Source: Sideroxydans sp. (GTDB lineage: Bacteria > Pseudomonadota > Gammaproteobacteria > Burkholderiales > Gallionellaceae). From it: DNA of 64,000 nucleotides. Under the pieces are notes generated by a model that saw only the letters and a program-made list of their open reading frames with translations, was not told the DNA's origin and ran no database searches. The position numbers and the translations under genes were made by a program. The stretch spans positions 49,966-113,965 of the forward strand of contig DAIDAG010000057.1 in the NCBI GenBank assembly GCA_027310725.1, read 5' to 3'. Shown one piece after another: positions 41,008 to 52,132 of the stretch. Each line of letters opens with the position of its first letter. Position 1 is the stretch's first letter.

Positions 41008-42237
41008 TTGAGTCATTCGTCACTTAAAGTCTATTGCGTCGGCGGTGCAGTGCGCGACCGGCTGCTCGGCTTGCCCGTGCAGGATCACGATTGGGTGGTG
41101 GTGGGCAGCACGCCGGATGAGATGGTCGCGCGCGGCTTCAAACCGGTGGGCAGCGACTTCCCGGTGTTTCTGCATCCCGAAACGCACGAGGAATATGCGC
41201 TGGCGCGCACCGAACGCAAAGTGGCTCAGGGTTACAAAGGGTTCACCGTATATGCCACGCCTGAAGTGACGCTGGAGCAGGACCTGCTGCGCCGGGACTT
41301 CACCGTCAACGCCATCGCTCAGGATGCCGACGGCAACCTCATCGATCCTTACGGCGGACAGGCAGACCTGAAGGCGGGCGTGTTGCGCCATGTGAGCTCC
41401 GCGTTCGCCGAGGACCCGGTGCGCATCCTGCGCGGCGCGCGCTTTGCGGCGCGCTTCGGATTCACCTTCGCGCCGGAGACATTGAGGCTGATGCGGACGA
41501 TGGTCGAGAACGGCGAAGTCGACGCGCTGGTGGCCGAGCGCGTATGGCAGGAACTGGCGCGCGGCCTGATGGAAAAGCATCCGTCGCGCTTCTTCACCAC
41601 GCTACGCGAGTGCGGCGCGCTGAAAAAGATACTGCCGGAACTGGATGCGCTCTTCGGCGTGCCGCAACCGCCCCAGTACCATCCCGAGATAGATTGCGGC
41701 ATTCACGCCATGCTGGTGCTGGACGATACGGCGAAGCACGGTTACCCGCTGGAAGTGCGCTTTGCCGCACTGGGGCACGATCTGGGCAAAGGCAGTACGC
41801 CCGCGGGTATCCTGCCGCGCCACATCGCCCACGAGATGCGCAGTGTCGAACACCTGAAGGACGTGTGCGAGCGGCTGCGTGTGCCCGGCGAATGCCGGGA
41901 TCTGGCGATGCTGGTGGCTAGACACCACGGCAACATACATCGCGTCAAGGAACTGCGTGCGGACACGATAGTGAGGTTGTTCGACAGCTGCGACCTGTGG
42001 CGCAAGCCGGAACGCTTCACGCAGGTATTGCAGGCCTGCGAGTCCGATGCACACGGGCGCACCGGACACGAGCAGGATGCCTATCCGCAATCTCCGTATC
42101 TGCTGCGCTGCGCGCAAGCCGCACAGGCAGTGAACGCGGGAGAGATCGCGCGCGCATGCCCGGACAAGAACCTGATCGCCGACAGGGTACGCGAAGCGCG
42201 CATCATGGCGGTCGAAGCCGTCATCAAAGATTCGTAG
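41008..42237 (+). CDS. cca: multifunctional CCA tRNA nucleotidyltransferase
   Basis: The 409 residues match E. coli Cca (412). The N-terminal nucleotidyltransferase head has CVGGAVRDRLLGLPVQDHDW with the D-x-D metal pair at 26/28, then RRDFTVNAIA and EDPVRILRGARFAARF. The C-terminal HD domain (ALGHDLGKGSTP) gives phosphatase and phosphodiesterase activity. It adds and repairs CCA at tRNA 3' ends. The start is TTG at 41008 behind GGGGGA; no in-frame ATG exists before the conserved glycine loop, so the TTG is needed. Confidence 0.94.
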   Translation: MSHSSLKVYCVGGAVRDRLLGLPVQDHDWVVVGSTPDEMVARGFKPVGSDFPVFLHPETHEEYALARTERKVAQGYKGFTVYATPEVTLEQDLLRRDFTVNAIAQDADGNLIDPYGGQADLKAGVLRHVSSAFAEDPVRILRGARFAARFGFTFAPETLRLMRTMVENGEVDALVAERVWQELARGLMEKHPSRFFTTLRECGALKKILPELDALFGVPQPPQYHPEIDCGIHAMLVLDDTAKHGYPLEVRFAALGHDLGKGSTPAGILPRHIAHEMRSVEHLKDVCERLRVPGECRDLAMLVARHHGNIHRVKELRADTIVRLFDSCDLWRKPERFTQVLQACESDAHGRTGHEQDAYPQSPYLLRCAQAAQAVNAGEIARACPDKNLIADRVREARIMAVEAVIKDS

Positions 42238-42260
42238 CACCCGCGTCGGTGAAAACAAAA

Positions 42261-42287
42261 GACCGCTGACCATTTCCGGTAGCGGTC
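42261..42287. terminator. hairpin between cca and the convergent small gene
   Basis: GACCGCT / AGCGGTC stem with a 13-base loop that can extend partly; lies between the convergent stops at 42237 and 42320. Confidence 0.55.
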
Positions 42288-42319
42288 AATTCCAGATAAC
42301 GGGAATCATTCAGTCCGGG

Positions 42320-42553
42320 TTATTTTTCAGGCTTCGTAATGGCACATAGAATGGCGCCGACAACCAGTCCGGCCACCAATCCAGCCAGGCCGAGATTGCC
42401 GCCTATGCTGGCCTCGAAATCGTCGCCGCCGATGAACCAGGAAAGCAGGAAGAATACGATAGCAAGCGAAAACCAGACAACCTCGCCAACAGACAGGGCG
42501 AAGAGGTTCGGGCCTTTGGGTAAATGAACATCATGTAAATGAATGGAGTGCAT
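42320..42553 (-). CDS. small membrane protein, glycine-rich C-terminus
   Basis: The 77 residues have two hydrophobic helices (about 24-40: VVWFSLAIVFFLLSWFI; 50-71: LGLAGLVAGLVVGAILCAI), joined by a short acidic loop. The ATG at 42553 follows AAGGAG; seven extra codons are open upstream. No family recognised. The upstream 300 bp (42554-42852) contain no gene. Confidence 0.7.
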   Translation of the reverse strand: MHSIHLHDVHLPKGPNLFALSVGEVVWFSLAIVFFLLSWFIGGDDFEASIGGNLGLAGLVAGLVVGAILCAITKPEK

Positions 42554-42852
42554 GACCGTCTCCTTTAAAGACATTGGGTAGACCTACCGATTTCAGTACC
42601 GGCCGCGGTGGCAAGAAATTGAATTACATACGTCTCATGTCATCAACAGTCGCGCTGATGATGAGCACTCTGGCCTCAGCGGTCAATATTGCACTGTCAC
42701 GAGTTTAAGAGTAAGTTGTTCCGTTGAATGAGTATTTTTCCTTAAGCAGGGAAGCGCTGCCCTGACCTCGATTCTTCTTCAAGCCTCGGAACGTCTTTCA
42801 TTTGTCGCCAATTGGCCGGCACAGTATTGCCCGATACCTGCGGGTCATCCAG
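42554..42852. other. intergenic region, no gene seen
   Basis: About 300 bp between two minus-strand genes. No open frame with a ribosome binding site, no clear hairpin. It should contain the promoter of the small membrane protein. Confidence 0.5.
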
Positions 42853-43377
42853 TCACGCATTTTTTCGCTTCGGATCTTTCGGCAAGTCCGACATAACGGC
42901 ACGCCACGCCTGCAGTTTGTCCGCGTAGGGAAGCCCGGCATGCGCGGGACTGGTTGAAGGCAGTCGCTGCAACTTTAGCGGTGGCAAGGTTTGTTTGTCC
43001 TGCACGAATTTCCTGAAGCATTGTTCGGCTTTGCTGCCGTTGAAGAACACCTGCGTGATATGCGGATGCCGGGCGAAGAACGACGAGAAGTCGTTCGCCG
43101 ATTCCTGCCTGATATCGGAATCCATGCTGGTCTCGCGCACACAGGAATCAAGCACGTCCCATAACGCGATCCCGGCAGTGCGCAGGATGGCAAGCCTTTC
43201 CTGATAGGGCATTCCCGGGTACGCACCAACCAGCTCCCCCATGATTTTCCAGAAGACATTCGACGGATGGGCGTAATACTGGTTCTGTTCCAGCGATCTT
43301 CTGCCGGGCATGCTGCCCAGGATCAGTACGCGTGCATCCACGCTGCTTACGGGTTCGAAACTGCGGATAGGCGACAT
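42853..43377 (-). CDS. hypoxanthine/uracil-DNA glycosylase, UDG family 6 type
   Basis: The 174 residues have the UDG-fold motif VLILGSMPGRRSLEQNQYYA followed by HPSNVFWKIMG, and the C-terminal SPAHAGL loop (LPSTSPAHAGL) that replaces the usual HPS-type loop. This is the pattern of DNA-deoxyinosine glycosylase (HDG), which removes hypoxanthine from deaminated adenine. The start at 43377 avoids the artificial overlap with the next gene; an upstream frame to 43467 exists. It follows the MidA gene on the same strand by 25 bp. Confidence 0.85.
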   Translation of the reverse strand: MSPIRSFEPVSSVDARVLILGSMPGRRSLEQNQYYAHPSNVFWKIMGELVGAYPGMPYQERLAILRTAGIALWDVLDSCVRETSMDSDIRQESANDFSSFFARHPHITQVFFNGSKAEQCFRKFVQDKQTLPPLKLQRLPSTSPAHAGLPYADKLQAWRAVMSDLPKDPKRKNA

Positions 43378-43402
43378 GCCCGGGACGGAAAAATCAGCGT
43401 GG

Positions 43403-44557
43403 TTACAAATGGCGCGACTGATCGCCGCGCAGGAATCCGGCCAGCGGCTGATCCATGCCTTTGCCAAGCGCGATCACCTTGAACAGTTCACCCATCTCCG
43501 CCGGACTGGTGAGTTTCTGCAGTTGGGCGGCAAGAGGTGCATACGCCTTTACATCCTCGGCCGGAACTTCGCCGAGCAGATCCGTCACGCCGTTGTTGAT
43601 CAGAAAATGCGCCTGCGAGGTATAGCCCAGGAAGTGTGCGCTATGATCGATCGCCGTTTCCGCGACGGCGGTGAAATCCACATGCGCCGTAATGTCCTGC
43701 AGGCCGGGCAGATAGAAGGGATCATCGTGCGAATGGTGACGGTAATGGCACATCAGGGTACCGCGAGTCCGTTGCGGATGGTAATACTCGCCGGCACCGA
43801 AGCCGTAGTCGATGAATAGCATGACTCCTTTTCCCATGCGCTCGCACAGGCTGGCGATGAGGCCACGCGCGGTGAGCGAGATTTCGCTCAGGTAATTGTC
43901 GGGCACTTTGATCTTGTTTGCGATGTCGAGCAGCGCGGGTGATTCCGGCAGTCTGTCCTGCCAGCTGAAACGGTTGGCTACGGTTGTTACACCGCGTTCC
44001 AGGATGCGCTGGTTCGTCCAGTACATCAGATGGACCGGAAATGCATCCAGCACTTCGTTGCCGATGACTGCGCCGGAGATATTGTCCGGCAGGGTATCTA
44101 GCCAGCGCACGCGCCCGGCGAGATGCGGCAGCTTGTCGCGCAACAGTGCTTGCTGGCGTTCGCGCAGGTCGGCGCTTACCTCCAGTATCGAATAGCTTTC
44201 CGGCAGTTCATCCAGCCTTTCAAGTTCGCCGAGGATATCCAGCGCGAGTTTTCCGCTGCCCGCACCCAACTCCAGGATGTGGGGCGAGCTGGCCTGCATC
44301 ACTTCGATCAGTTGCCTCGCCACGGTTCTGCCGAACAGCGTGGAGAGTTCCGGCGCAGTGATGAAATCGCCCTCTTCGCCAAGTTTTCGCGACCCGGCAG
44401 TGTAGTAGCCCAGACCGGGCGCATACAACGCCAGTTCCATGAAGCGTGAAAAGGGAATCCATCCTCCCTGCGCGGTGATATCGGCGCGGATGAGATCGCA
44501 CAATTTGGCGCTGTGAACAAGAGCGTCGGGGCCGGGGACAGGCAAGTTGATGGGCAT
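43403..44557 (-). CDS. MidA/NDUFAF7-type SAM-dependent methyltransferase
   Basis: The 384 residues belong to the DUF185 family: GGWIPFSRFMELALYAPGLG, then YYTAGSRKLGEEGDFITAPE, SAM motif PHILELGAGSGKLALDIL and GAVIGNEVLDAFPVHLM. The mitochondrial relative methylates an arginine of complex I subunit NDUFS2; bacterial targets are unknown. It is divergent from the pteridine reductase with only 45 bp between starts, so their promoters overlap. Confidence 0.9.
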   Translation of the reverse strand: MPINLPVPGPDALVHSAKLCDLIRADITAQGGWIPFSRFMELALYAPGLGYYTAGSRKLGEEGDFITAPELSTLFGRTVARQLIEVMQASSPHILELGAGSGKLALDILGELERLDELPESYSILEVSADLRERQQALLRDKLPHLAGRVRWLDTLPDNISGAVIGNEVLDAFPVHLMYWTNQRILERGVTTVANRFSWQDRLPESPALLDIANKIKVPDNYLSEISLTARGLIASLCERMGKGVMLFIDYGFGAGEYYHPQRTRGTLMCHYRHHSHDDPFYLPGLQDITAHVDFTAVAETAIDHSAHFLGYTSQAHFLINNGVTDLLGEVPAEDVKAYAPLAAQLQKLTSPAEMGELFKVIALGKGMDQPLAGFLRGDQSRHL

Positions 44558-44602
44558 GGTCAGGTATAATTCAGCAGTTGCGAGAGTTTAGTGGGGAATA
44601 GG

Positions 44603-45343
44603 ATGCAAGGCAAAACAGTATTGGTGACGGGGGGGGCTAAGCGCGTTGGCGCGGCTATCGTACGCCGTTTGCACGCGGCAGGTGCGAACGTCGCTATCCA
44701 TTGCCACGCCTCTTTGCAAGATGCCCAGGCCCTGCGTGCCGAATTGAACGAGAAGCGCCCCGACTCCGCCTGCACGGTGCAGGCGGACCTGCTGGATATT
44801 TCCGCTTTGCCGCGCGTGATCGAGGAGACCATCGGGCAATTCGGGCAACTGCATGCGCTGGTCAACAACGCCTCCAGTTTCTATCCCACGCCGCTGGATC
44901 AAATGAACGAGCAACAATGGAACGACCTGCTCGGCACCAACCTGAAAGCGCCCTTGTTCCTGGCGCAGGCGGCCGCGACCGAATTGCGCCGCAATCACGG
45001 ATGTATCGTCAATATCGTCGATATCCATGCCGATTTTCCGATGCATGGGCACTTGCTGTATAACGTGGCCAAGACTGGCTTGGCTGGGCTCACCCGGGCA
45101 TTGGCACAGGAACTCGCACCGCAGGTACGCGTGAACGGGGTCGCGCCCGGCATCAATCTCTGGCCGGAAAGCGCGGCCTGGCAAGACGAAGAACAGCGCC
45201 GCAGGCTTGTTGCACAAACCCTGCTCAAACGCGAGGGAGAACCGGACGATATCGCCAGGACCGTGCAATTCCTGATCGCCGATGCACCCTATATCACGGG
45301 CCAGATATTGGCGGTCGACGGGGGGCGCAGTATCAACCTTTGA
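44603..45343 (+). CDS. pteridine reductase, short-chain dehydrogenase family
   Basis: The 246 residues are a classical [20 protein letters not shown] for NADPH binding, [10 protein letters not shown], then [16 protein letters not shown] with the catalytic Tyr-x3-Lys. The TGGAKRVG and [10 protein letters not shown] text is that of the PTR1/FolM group, which reduces dihydrobiopterin, dihydromonapterin or dihydrofolate. The ATG at 44603 is preferred to a GTG at 44591. It ends 7 bp before ttcA, so the two are probably one transcript. A TATAAT box lies at 44565. Confidence 0.88.
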   Translation: MQGKTVLVTGGAKRVGAAIVRRLHAAGANVAIHCHASLQDAQALRAELNEKRPDSACTVQADLLDISALPRVIEETIGQFGQLHALVNNASSFYPTPLDQMNEQQWNDLLGTNLKAPLFLAQAAATELRRNHGCIVNIVDIHADFPMHGHLLYNVAKTGLAGLTRALAQELAPQVRVNGVAPGINLWPESAAWQDEEQRRRLVAQTLLKREGEPDDIARTVQFLIADAPYITGQILAVDGGRSINL

Positions 45344-45350
45344 AAATAAA

Positions 45351-46205
45351 ATGAACGACATCACTCAACCCATCCATTTCGAACACCATTCCACCAACTT
45401 CAATCGCCTGAAGGGGCGGCTGGAACACATGGTCGGCAAGGCCATCGGCGATTTCAACATGATCGAAGAGGGCGACACCGTGATGGTGTGCCTGAGCGGG
45501 GGCAAGGATTCCTATACCCTGCTGGATATCCTGCTCACCTTGCGCAAGCGCGCACCCATCGATTTCAGGATCGTGGCGATGAACCTCGACCAGAAGCAGC
45601 CGGGCTTCCCGGCCGACGTGTTGCCGAATTATCTGAAGAAACTCGGCGTGGACTTCCACATCGAGACGCAGGACACCTACTCCATCGTCAAGGCCAAGAT
45701 CCCCGAGGGCAAGACCACCTGCTCGCTTTGCTCGCGGTTGCGTCGCGGCATCATCTACAAGGTGGCGGGTGAACTGGGTGCGAACAAGATCGCGCTGGGA
45801 CACCACCGCGACGACATGGTGGAGACGCTGTTCCTGAATATGTTCTTCGGCGGCAAGCTCAAGGCCATGCCGCCCAAACTGGTCACCGACAAAGGCGACC
45901 ACATCGTCATCCGCCCGCTGGCCTATTGCGCCGAGAAAGACATTGCCCGCTACGCGCGCGGTATGGAATTCCCCATCATCCCGTGCAACCTCTGCGGCTC
46001 GCAGGAGAACCTGCAACGCCAGAACATCAAAGAGATGCTCGCACAGTGGGAACACCAGTATCCGGGGCGTACCCAGACCATCTTCACTGCCATGCAAAGC
46101 GTCAAGCCTTCACACCTGCTCGATGCGAATTTGTTCGACTTCAGGAATATCCAGCTTGGGGCGGCGGTGGATGAAGGCGATGTTGCCTTCGACCAGGAAA
46201 TCTGA
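45351..46205 (+). CDS. ttcA: tRNA 2-thiocytidine(32) synthetase TtcA
   Basis: The 284 residues have the PP-loop SGGKDS (49-54), the pair of cysteines in [12 protein letters not shown] near 124 and a further pair in [14 protein letters not shown] near 215, which hold the iron-sulfur cluster. It uses ATP and a sulfur donor to make s2C at position 32 of certain tRNAs. The short start at 45351 gives the family length. It follows the pteridine reductase gene. Confidence 0.96.
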   Translation: MNDITQPIHFEHHSTNFNRLKGRLEHMVGKAIGDFNMIEEGDTVMVCLSGGKDSYTLLDILLTLRKRAPIDFRIVAMNLDQKQPGFPADVLPNYLKKLGVDFHIETQDTYSIVKAKIPEGKTTCSLCSRLRRGIIYKVAGELGANKIALGHHRDDMVETLFLNMFFGGKLKAMPPKLVTDKGDHIVIRPLAYCAEKDIARYARGMEFPIIPCNLCGSQENLQRQNIKEMLAQWEHQYPGRTQTIFTAMQSVKPSHLLDANLFDFRNIQLGAAVDEGDVAFDQEI

Positions 46206-46265
46206 CATAAAATTTGTATTTTCGTGAACAAGTCTTTCCATGCAAACTTTGAATTGGAGCAAATA

Positions 46266-47525
46266 ATGTATTTCGGGCAGATTCGTATCCTGTGCGTCGT
46301 GTGCGCTTTTTTTCTGGCCGGATGTACCACCCCGGTCAGCACCAATATCAAGCCTTCCGCGGAACATGTTGCCAAATACAGTGAACTGTCCGATCTTAAC
46401 GTGGTGGCCACCCTGGAAAAGAACGTGAACGACGCCAGGAAAGCCAACATGCCATTCCTGGCGCCGAGTTATTTCCGCGAAGCTTCGCAAGTCCTGAGCG
46501 AAAGCCAGAGTGCGCTGGGCAATAAATCCAGGGATGTGCTGGTAAGCAACGCGGCCAAGGGCGACGCCATTCTGGAAAAAGGACGGGCGATAATGGCCAT
46601 TGTGCAATACCGCTTCGCCAAGGAGCTGGAATACAAGACGCAACTCGAAGAACACGACGCGCCCAAACTGCTGCCCAGGGAATATGAAAAAGCGATGGGC
46701 GATCTTTCCGGCTTGATTGGAAAAGTGGAGCGCGAACAGCCGGAGAGCATCGAAAGGGAAAAGACGGCCTTGCTCCAGTCCATGCTGGATCTGGTGATCA
46801 AGGCCATCCAGGAAGGTGCACTGCATGAGAGCGAACTCATCAACGCGGATAGCAGGATGAAGAACGCCGACAAGCAGGCACCGGTGACTTACGCACAGGC
46901 ACTGCGTGTGTACCAGGACGCCAAGAGCCGGATCGCCGCCGCGCATGACGACAAGGAACTGGTCCAGCGTTTGGGCGCGGAAGCCACATTTGCCGCGCAC
47001 CATGCGCAACAGATCAATGAGCGCGTTGCCCTGTTGCAAACCCAATTGAAAATAAGTGCTGCCAGCGTTGCTTCGGTGGGTGGCGTGATGAACAGTGGCG
47101 GAGTTCAGGAAAATGCGCAACCCGAAGGCAAATCGTCAGGTACTGAACGAGTCACCCTTGAAAAGATCGTTCTGCAGGAAGAAGACCGGTTGCAGAGCAT
47201 CGCTGCCGCATTGAAACTTAGAGATCTGCGCGATTTGCCGCTGGAAAAGCAAGTGGAGGCAATCAGGCGCGCAGCAGCCGATGCCGTTAACCAGCCAAAC
47301 GGAGCAACGGCAATCCAGGATTACGAAGAGCGTCTGAAAGCCGCCAACAACGGGATCCAGCAGGGAGTGGCCGAACTGGAACAGAAAGACAAACAGCTTG
47401 CCGAGAAAAATGATCAGCTGTCCAGGAAGGACAAACAACTGGCAGACAAAGACAAACAGCTGACTGAAAAAGATTCGCAGATCAAGACGCTGAAGAAAAA
47501 GCTGCAAACCATGAAGCTGCTGTAA
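46266..47525 (+). CDS. coiled-coil lipoprotein
   Basis: The 419 residues begin with a lipoprotein signal (MYFGQIRILCVVCAFFLAGC) with Cys20 in LAGC. Nearly all the rest is helical and charged. The C-terminal end repeats a seven-residue unit, KDKQLAE / KNDQLSR / KDKQLAD / KDKQLTE / KDSQIKT, a textbook coiled coil. It is like the lipoprotein stalks that carry an OmpA domain, but none is attached. GGAGC precedes the ATG at 46266. Role probably in envelope structure; not established. Confidence 0.8.
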   Translation: MYFGQIRILCVVCAFFLAGCTTPVSTNIKPSAEHVAKYSELSDLNVVATLEKNVNDARKANMPFLAPSYFREASQVLSESQSALGNKSRDVLVSNAAKGDAILEKGRAIMAIVQYRFAKELEYKTQLEEHDAPKLLPREYEKAMGDLSGLIGKVEREQPESIEREKTALLQSMLDLVIKAIQEGALHESELINADSRMKNADKQAPVTYAQALRVYQDAKSRIAAAHDDKELVQRLGAEATFAAHHAQQINERVALLQTQLKISAASVASVGGVMNSGGVQENAQPEGKSSGTERVTLEKIVLQEEDRLQSIAAALKLRDLRDLPLEKQVEAIRRAAADAVNQPNGATAIQDYEERLKAANNGIQQGVAELEQKDKQLAEKNDQLSRKDKQLADKDKQLTEKDSQIKTLKKKLQTMKLL

Positions 47526-47551
47526 ATCCCGGAATTTAATATAAGCGGACT

Positions 47552-48025
47552 TTACCGAATTGATCTGGGTTGCACCGGATTCACGGCAATCTTGAAGATT
47601 ATCTTGCGTATCAGGCCGCCGCCTACCAGCGGCGCATGCGCATCCTCCGGAAAGAAGATGCAGAAATGATCCGGCGGCACGGCGATCCAAGACACCGCCG
47701 CATCGTGGAAGAAACGGATGTCCCTCTCCATGCTGTGTTCGCTCACCGGATTGTGGCAATCCGCCAGCGGTTTCCAGCCCATTTCCTCAGATCCGTCCAG
47801 CACCATCTGGATATCGATGTAACGCCGGTGCGCCTCCAGCTTGGCCATCTCGCGCGTCTTGCCCGGCAGATGCTCTACGATCGCGATCAGGTCCTCGCCG
47901 AGAATGTGGTAACGCCCCGGTGCGAGGTTGAACAGGTCGGTGTTGCGAATATAGTCGAACGCACTCGGAAACAGGGGATGCAGCGTGGTGTAACGGTCGG
48001 ACTGGGAGAGGCTGGAGAAGATCAT
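47552..48025 (-). CDS. YhcH/YjgK/YiaL family protein
   Basis: The 157 residues are the DUF386 family: LEAHRRYIDIQMVLDGSEEM (metal-binding cupin strands), then FFPEDAHAPLVGGG and KIIFKIAV. Relatives are linked to sugar acid or sialic acid metabolism, with an assumed isomerase-like role. The ATG at 48025 follows AAGGA. It lies 21 bp after trhP on the same strand. Confidence 0.88.
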   Translation of the reverse strand: MIFSSLSQSDRYTTLHPLFPSAFDYIRNTDLFNLAPGRYHILGEDLIAIVEHLPGKTREMAKLEAHRRYIDIQMVLDGSEEMGWKPLADCHNPVSEHSMERDIRFFHDAAVSWIAVPPDHFCIFFPEDAHAPLVGGGLIRKIIFKIAVNPVQPRSIR

Positions 48026-48046
48026 CAATGGATTCCTTATGTCAGC

Positions 48047-49393
48047 TTAGATGAAGCGCGCCACCATTCCTTTTGTCATTTCACCCTGCAACGGTATCTG
48101 CACGCGATGCCCGCTGCCGGGTGCGACAGTGACTGCTTCGCCTTCAAGGTTGTGCATTTCGGTGAGCTGGATGATGTGGTTGCCGGAAGGATGGATGATC
48201 TCCAGCTTGTCGCCGATTGAAAATTTGTTCTTCACATCGATCTCTGCCACGCCATTTGCACAGGCTACGATGTCGCCGACGTACTGTTGGCGGAAGCTTT
48301 CGGAGTGGCCGCGCATGTAGTTCTGCTGTTCGTGCGTGTGGTGACGCTCATAGAAGCCGTCGGTGTAACCGCGGCTCGCCAGTGCATCCAGCGCGCCTAG
48401 CAGTTCCAGGTTGAACGTCCGGCCTTTGACGGCGTCGTCGATGGCCTGGCGATACACTTGCGCGGTGCGCGCCACGTAGTAAATGGATTTTGTGCGTCCT
48501 TCCACCTTGAGCGAATCGATGCCGATCTTCGCCAGTCGTTCGACATGTTCAACCGCGCGCAAATCCTTGGAGTTCATGATGTAAGTGCCGTGCTCGTCTT
48601 CCAGCACCGGCATCAGCTCGCCCGGATGATCCTTGCGCGAGATGACGTACACCTTGTCCGCTTCGGGATGACGCGGTTGAGAGCCGCAATCGGATAGTGG
48701 GCTGTCGCTCAGCGCCTTGTCGAAATCGAAGTCGATCTTCTGGATGTCGCCGGTGCCGTCCTCGGCGGCATTGTCCACCTTGTAATCCCAGCGGCAGGAG
48801 TTGGTGCAGGTACCCTGGTTGGCATCGCGGTGGTTGAAGTATCCGGAGAGCAGGCAGCGACCGGAGTAGGCGATGCACAGCGCACCATGCACGAACACTT
48901 CCAGTTCCATGTCCGGACATTCCTGGCGGATCTCCTCGATCTCGTCCAGTGAAAGTTCGCGCGACAGGATCACGCGAGTTAGTCCGAGCGATTTCCAGAA
49001 TTTCACGGCCGCGTAATTCACGGTATTGGCCTGTACCGACAGGTGGATCGGCATCTCTGGCCAGCGTTCGCGCACCATGGCGATCAGGCCGGGATCGGCC
49101 ATGATCAGGGCGTCCGGCCGCATCTCGATGACCGGCTGCATGTCCGCCATGTAGGTCTTGACCTTGGCGTTATGCGGCATCAGGTTGCTGGCAACGAACA
49201 GTTTCTTGCCCAGCGCATGCGCCTCCTGTATGCCGATTTGCAGTTCTTCCAGCCTGAATTCGTTATTGCGCGCTCTAAGAGAATAGCGCGGTTGGCCGGC
49301 ATACACCGCATCCGCACCGAAGGCGTAGGCGGTGCGCATCTTGTCGAGGGTGCCGGCGGGCAAGAGCAGTTCGGGTGCGCGCAAAGTGTTCAT
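48047..49393 (-). CDS. trhP: tRNA 5-hydroxyuridine synthesis protein TrhP (peptidase U32 family)
   Basis: The 448 residues match E. coli TrhP/YegQ. The U32 signature is present (ELEVFVHGALCIAYSGRCLL), followed by SGYFNHRDANQGTCTNSCRW with the Cys set that holds an iron-sulfur cluster. It makes ho5U at position 34 of tRNAs using prephenate. The start at 49393 overlaps the metF stop by 4 bases; the longer frame reaching 49681 runs through metF and is false. Confidence 0.92.
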   Translation of the reverse strand: MNTLRAPELLLPAGTLDKMRTAYAFGADAVYAGQPRYSLRARNNEFRLEELQIGIQEAHALGKKLFVASNLMPHNAKVKTYMADMQPVIEMRPDALIMADPGLIAMVRERWPEMPIHLSVQANTVNYAAVKFWKSLGLTRVILSRELSLDEIEEIRQECPDMELEVFVHGALCIAYSGRCLLSGYFNHRDANQGTCTNSCRWDYKVDNAAEDGTGDIQKIDFDFDKALSDSPLSDCGSQPRHPEADKVYVISRKDHPGELMPVLEDEHGTYIMNSKDLRAVEHVERLAKIGIDSLKVEGRTKSIYYVARTAQVYRQAIDDAVKGRTFNLELLGALDALASRGYTDGFYERHHTHEQQNYMRGHSESFRQQYVGDIVACANGVAEIDVKNKFSIGDKLEIIHPSGNHIIQLTEMHNLEGEAVTVAPGSGHRVQIPLQGEMTKGMVARFI

Positions 49394-50229
49394 CGGTAGC
49401 CCAGACGTTTCAGGATTTCCAGCGAGGCGCCGGCCTGGTTGAGTGTATAGAAATGCAGGCCGGGGGCGCCGCCTGCGATGAGTTTCTCGCATAGCTGCGT
49501 GACGACATCGAGACCGAATGCCTGCACCGATTCCACATCGTCGCCGTAACCCTCCATGGTCTTGCGCATCCACCGCGGGATCTCGGCTCCGCATGCATCG
49601 GAGAATCGCGCGAGTTGCGAGAAACGCATGATGGGCATGATGCCAGGCACGATGGGTGCGGTGACGCCGAGTTTGCGACATTCATCGACGAAACGGAAAT
49701 AGCCGTCCGCATTGTAGAAATATTGCGTAATGGCCGAATTCGCGCCTGCATTGACCTTGCGTTTGAAGTTGAGCATGTCCTCGCGCGCAGAATTCGCCTG
49801 CGGATGGAACTCGGGGTAAGCGGCGACCTCGATATGGAAATGTTCGCCGGTCTGCGCGCGAATGAACGATACCAGCTCGTTGGCATATTGAAACTCGCCG
49901 ATGCTGGCCATGCCGGAAGGCAGATCTCCGCGCAGCGCGACGATGCGCCTGATGCCCATGTCCTTGTATGCGAAGAGCAGTGCGCGGACGTTGTCTCTGG
50001 TGGAACCGACGCAGGACAGGTGCGGGGTGGCGTTATGGCCCTCGGCATGAATCTGCCTGATCGTTTTCAGTGTGCGGTCTTGCGTGGATCCACCCGCGCC
50101 GAAGGTGACCGAAAAGAATTCCGGTTTGACTACGGCCAAACGCTGCCGTACGACCGCCAGCTTTTCCACGCCCTCCGGCGTTTGCGGCGGATAAAATTCA
50201 AAACTGATCGGTGTTGTTGTGTTTCCCAT
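49390..50229 (-). CDS. metF: 5,10-methylenetetrahydrofolate reductase
   Basis: The 279 residues have the MetF barrel: SFEFYPPQTPEGVEKL at the start, VTFGAGGSTQDRT, VALRGDLPSG, then AAYPEFHPQA and FMxQ-type ITQYFYNADGYFRF. It uses FAD and NAD(P)H to make 5-methyl-THF for methionine synthesis. It is the third gene of the riboswitch-controlled ahcY unit; its 5' end overlaps the yvlD-like gene by 32 bp. Confidence 0.95.
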   Translation of the reverse strand: MGNTTTPISFEFYPPQTPEGVEKLAVVRQRLAVVKPEFFSVTFGAGGSTQDRTLKTIRQIHAEGHNATPHLSCVGSTRDNVRALLFAYKDMGIRRIVALRGDLPSGMASIGEFQYANELVSFIRAQTGEHFHIEVAAYPEFHPQANSAREDMLNFKRKVNAGANSAITQYFYNADGYFRFVDECRKLGVTAPIVPGIMPIMRFSQLARFSDACGAEIPRWMRKTMEGYGDDVESVQAFGLDVVTQLCEKLIAGGAPGLHFYTLNQAGASLEILKRLGYR

Positions 50230-50587
50230 TTTTTCTCACAAGTAGTTGTGCGGCGGCTGAACTCAGCGCCCAGGAAAAAATGCTGTACAGGACTGCACCC
50301 AACACGCCGTGCCAGAAACTGTCGACGGTAAATCCGCGCAGAATGGAACCCGCGAACCAGAACATCAGGCCGTTGATGACGAAGATGAACAGTCCCAGCG
50401 TGAGCATGGTGACCGGCAAGGTCAGCACCAGAAAGATCGGGCGGATGAGCGTGTTGACGAGGCCCAGCACAAAGGCTGCGATGAACGCCGCCATGAACCC
50501 GTCCACGTGGATGCCCGGCACGAAGTTCGCCACCGCGATCAGCGCCAGCGAATTCAATGTCCAGATGAGCAATAGTCGTAGCAGCAT
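50198..50587 (-). CDS. YvlD-type four-helix membrane protein
   Basis: The 129 residues have four membrane helices and the PF04020 motif AAFVLGLVNTLIRPIFLVLTLPVTMLTLG-like text in pieces (LGLVNTLIRPI, LTLPVTMLTLG). The gene is frequently found between ahcY and metF in betaproteobacteria, as here. Function unknown. The ATG at 50587 is preferred to a TTG at 50602. Its end overlaps metF by 32 bp. Confidence 0.88.
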   Translation of the reverse strand: MLLRLLLIWTLNSLALIAVANFVPGIHVDGFMAAFIAAFVLGLVNTLIRPIFLVLTLPVTMLTLGLFIFVINGLMFWFAGSILRGFTVDSFWHGVLGAVLYSIFSWALSSAAAQLLVRKNGKHNNTDQF

Positions 50588-50658
50588 TTTTCCATTTAAC
50601 AAGTTAACAGGGGCGAACCTGGCGTCCGCCCCTGAGCATCATACCCGCAACAAGCGGA

Positions 50659-52071
<1,413 letters not shown>

Positions 52072-52132
52072 GAATTGCTCCATTCATCTAAAAAGTTAAT
52101 GAATGGGTGCGGTTGCTTCGGTGAGCCACTGG

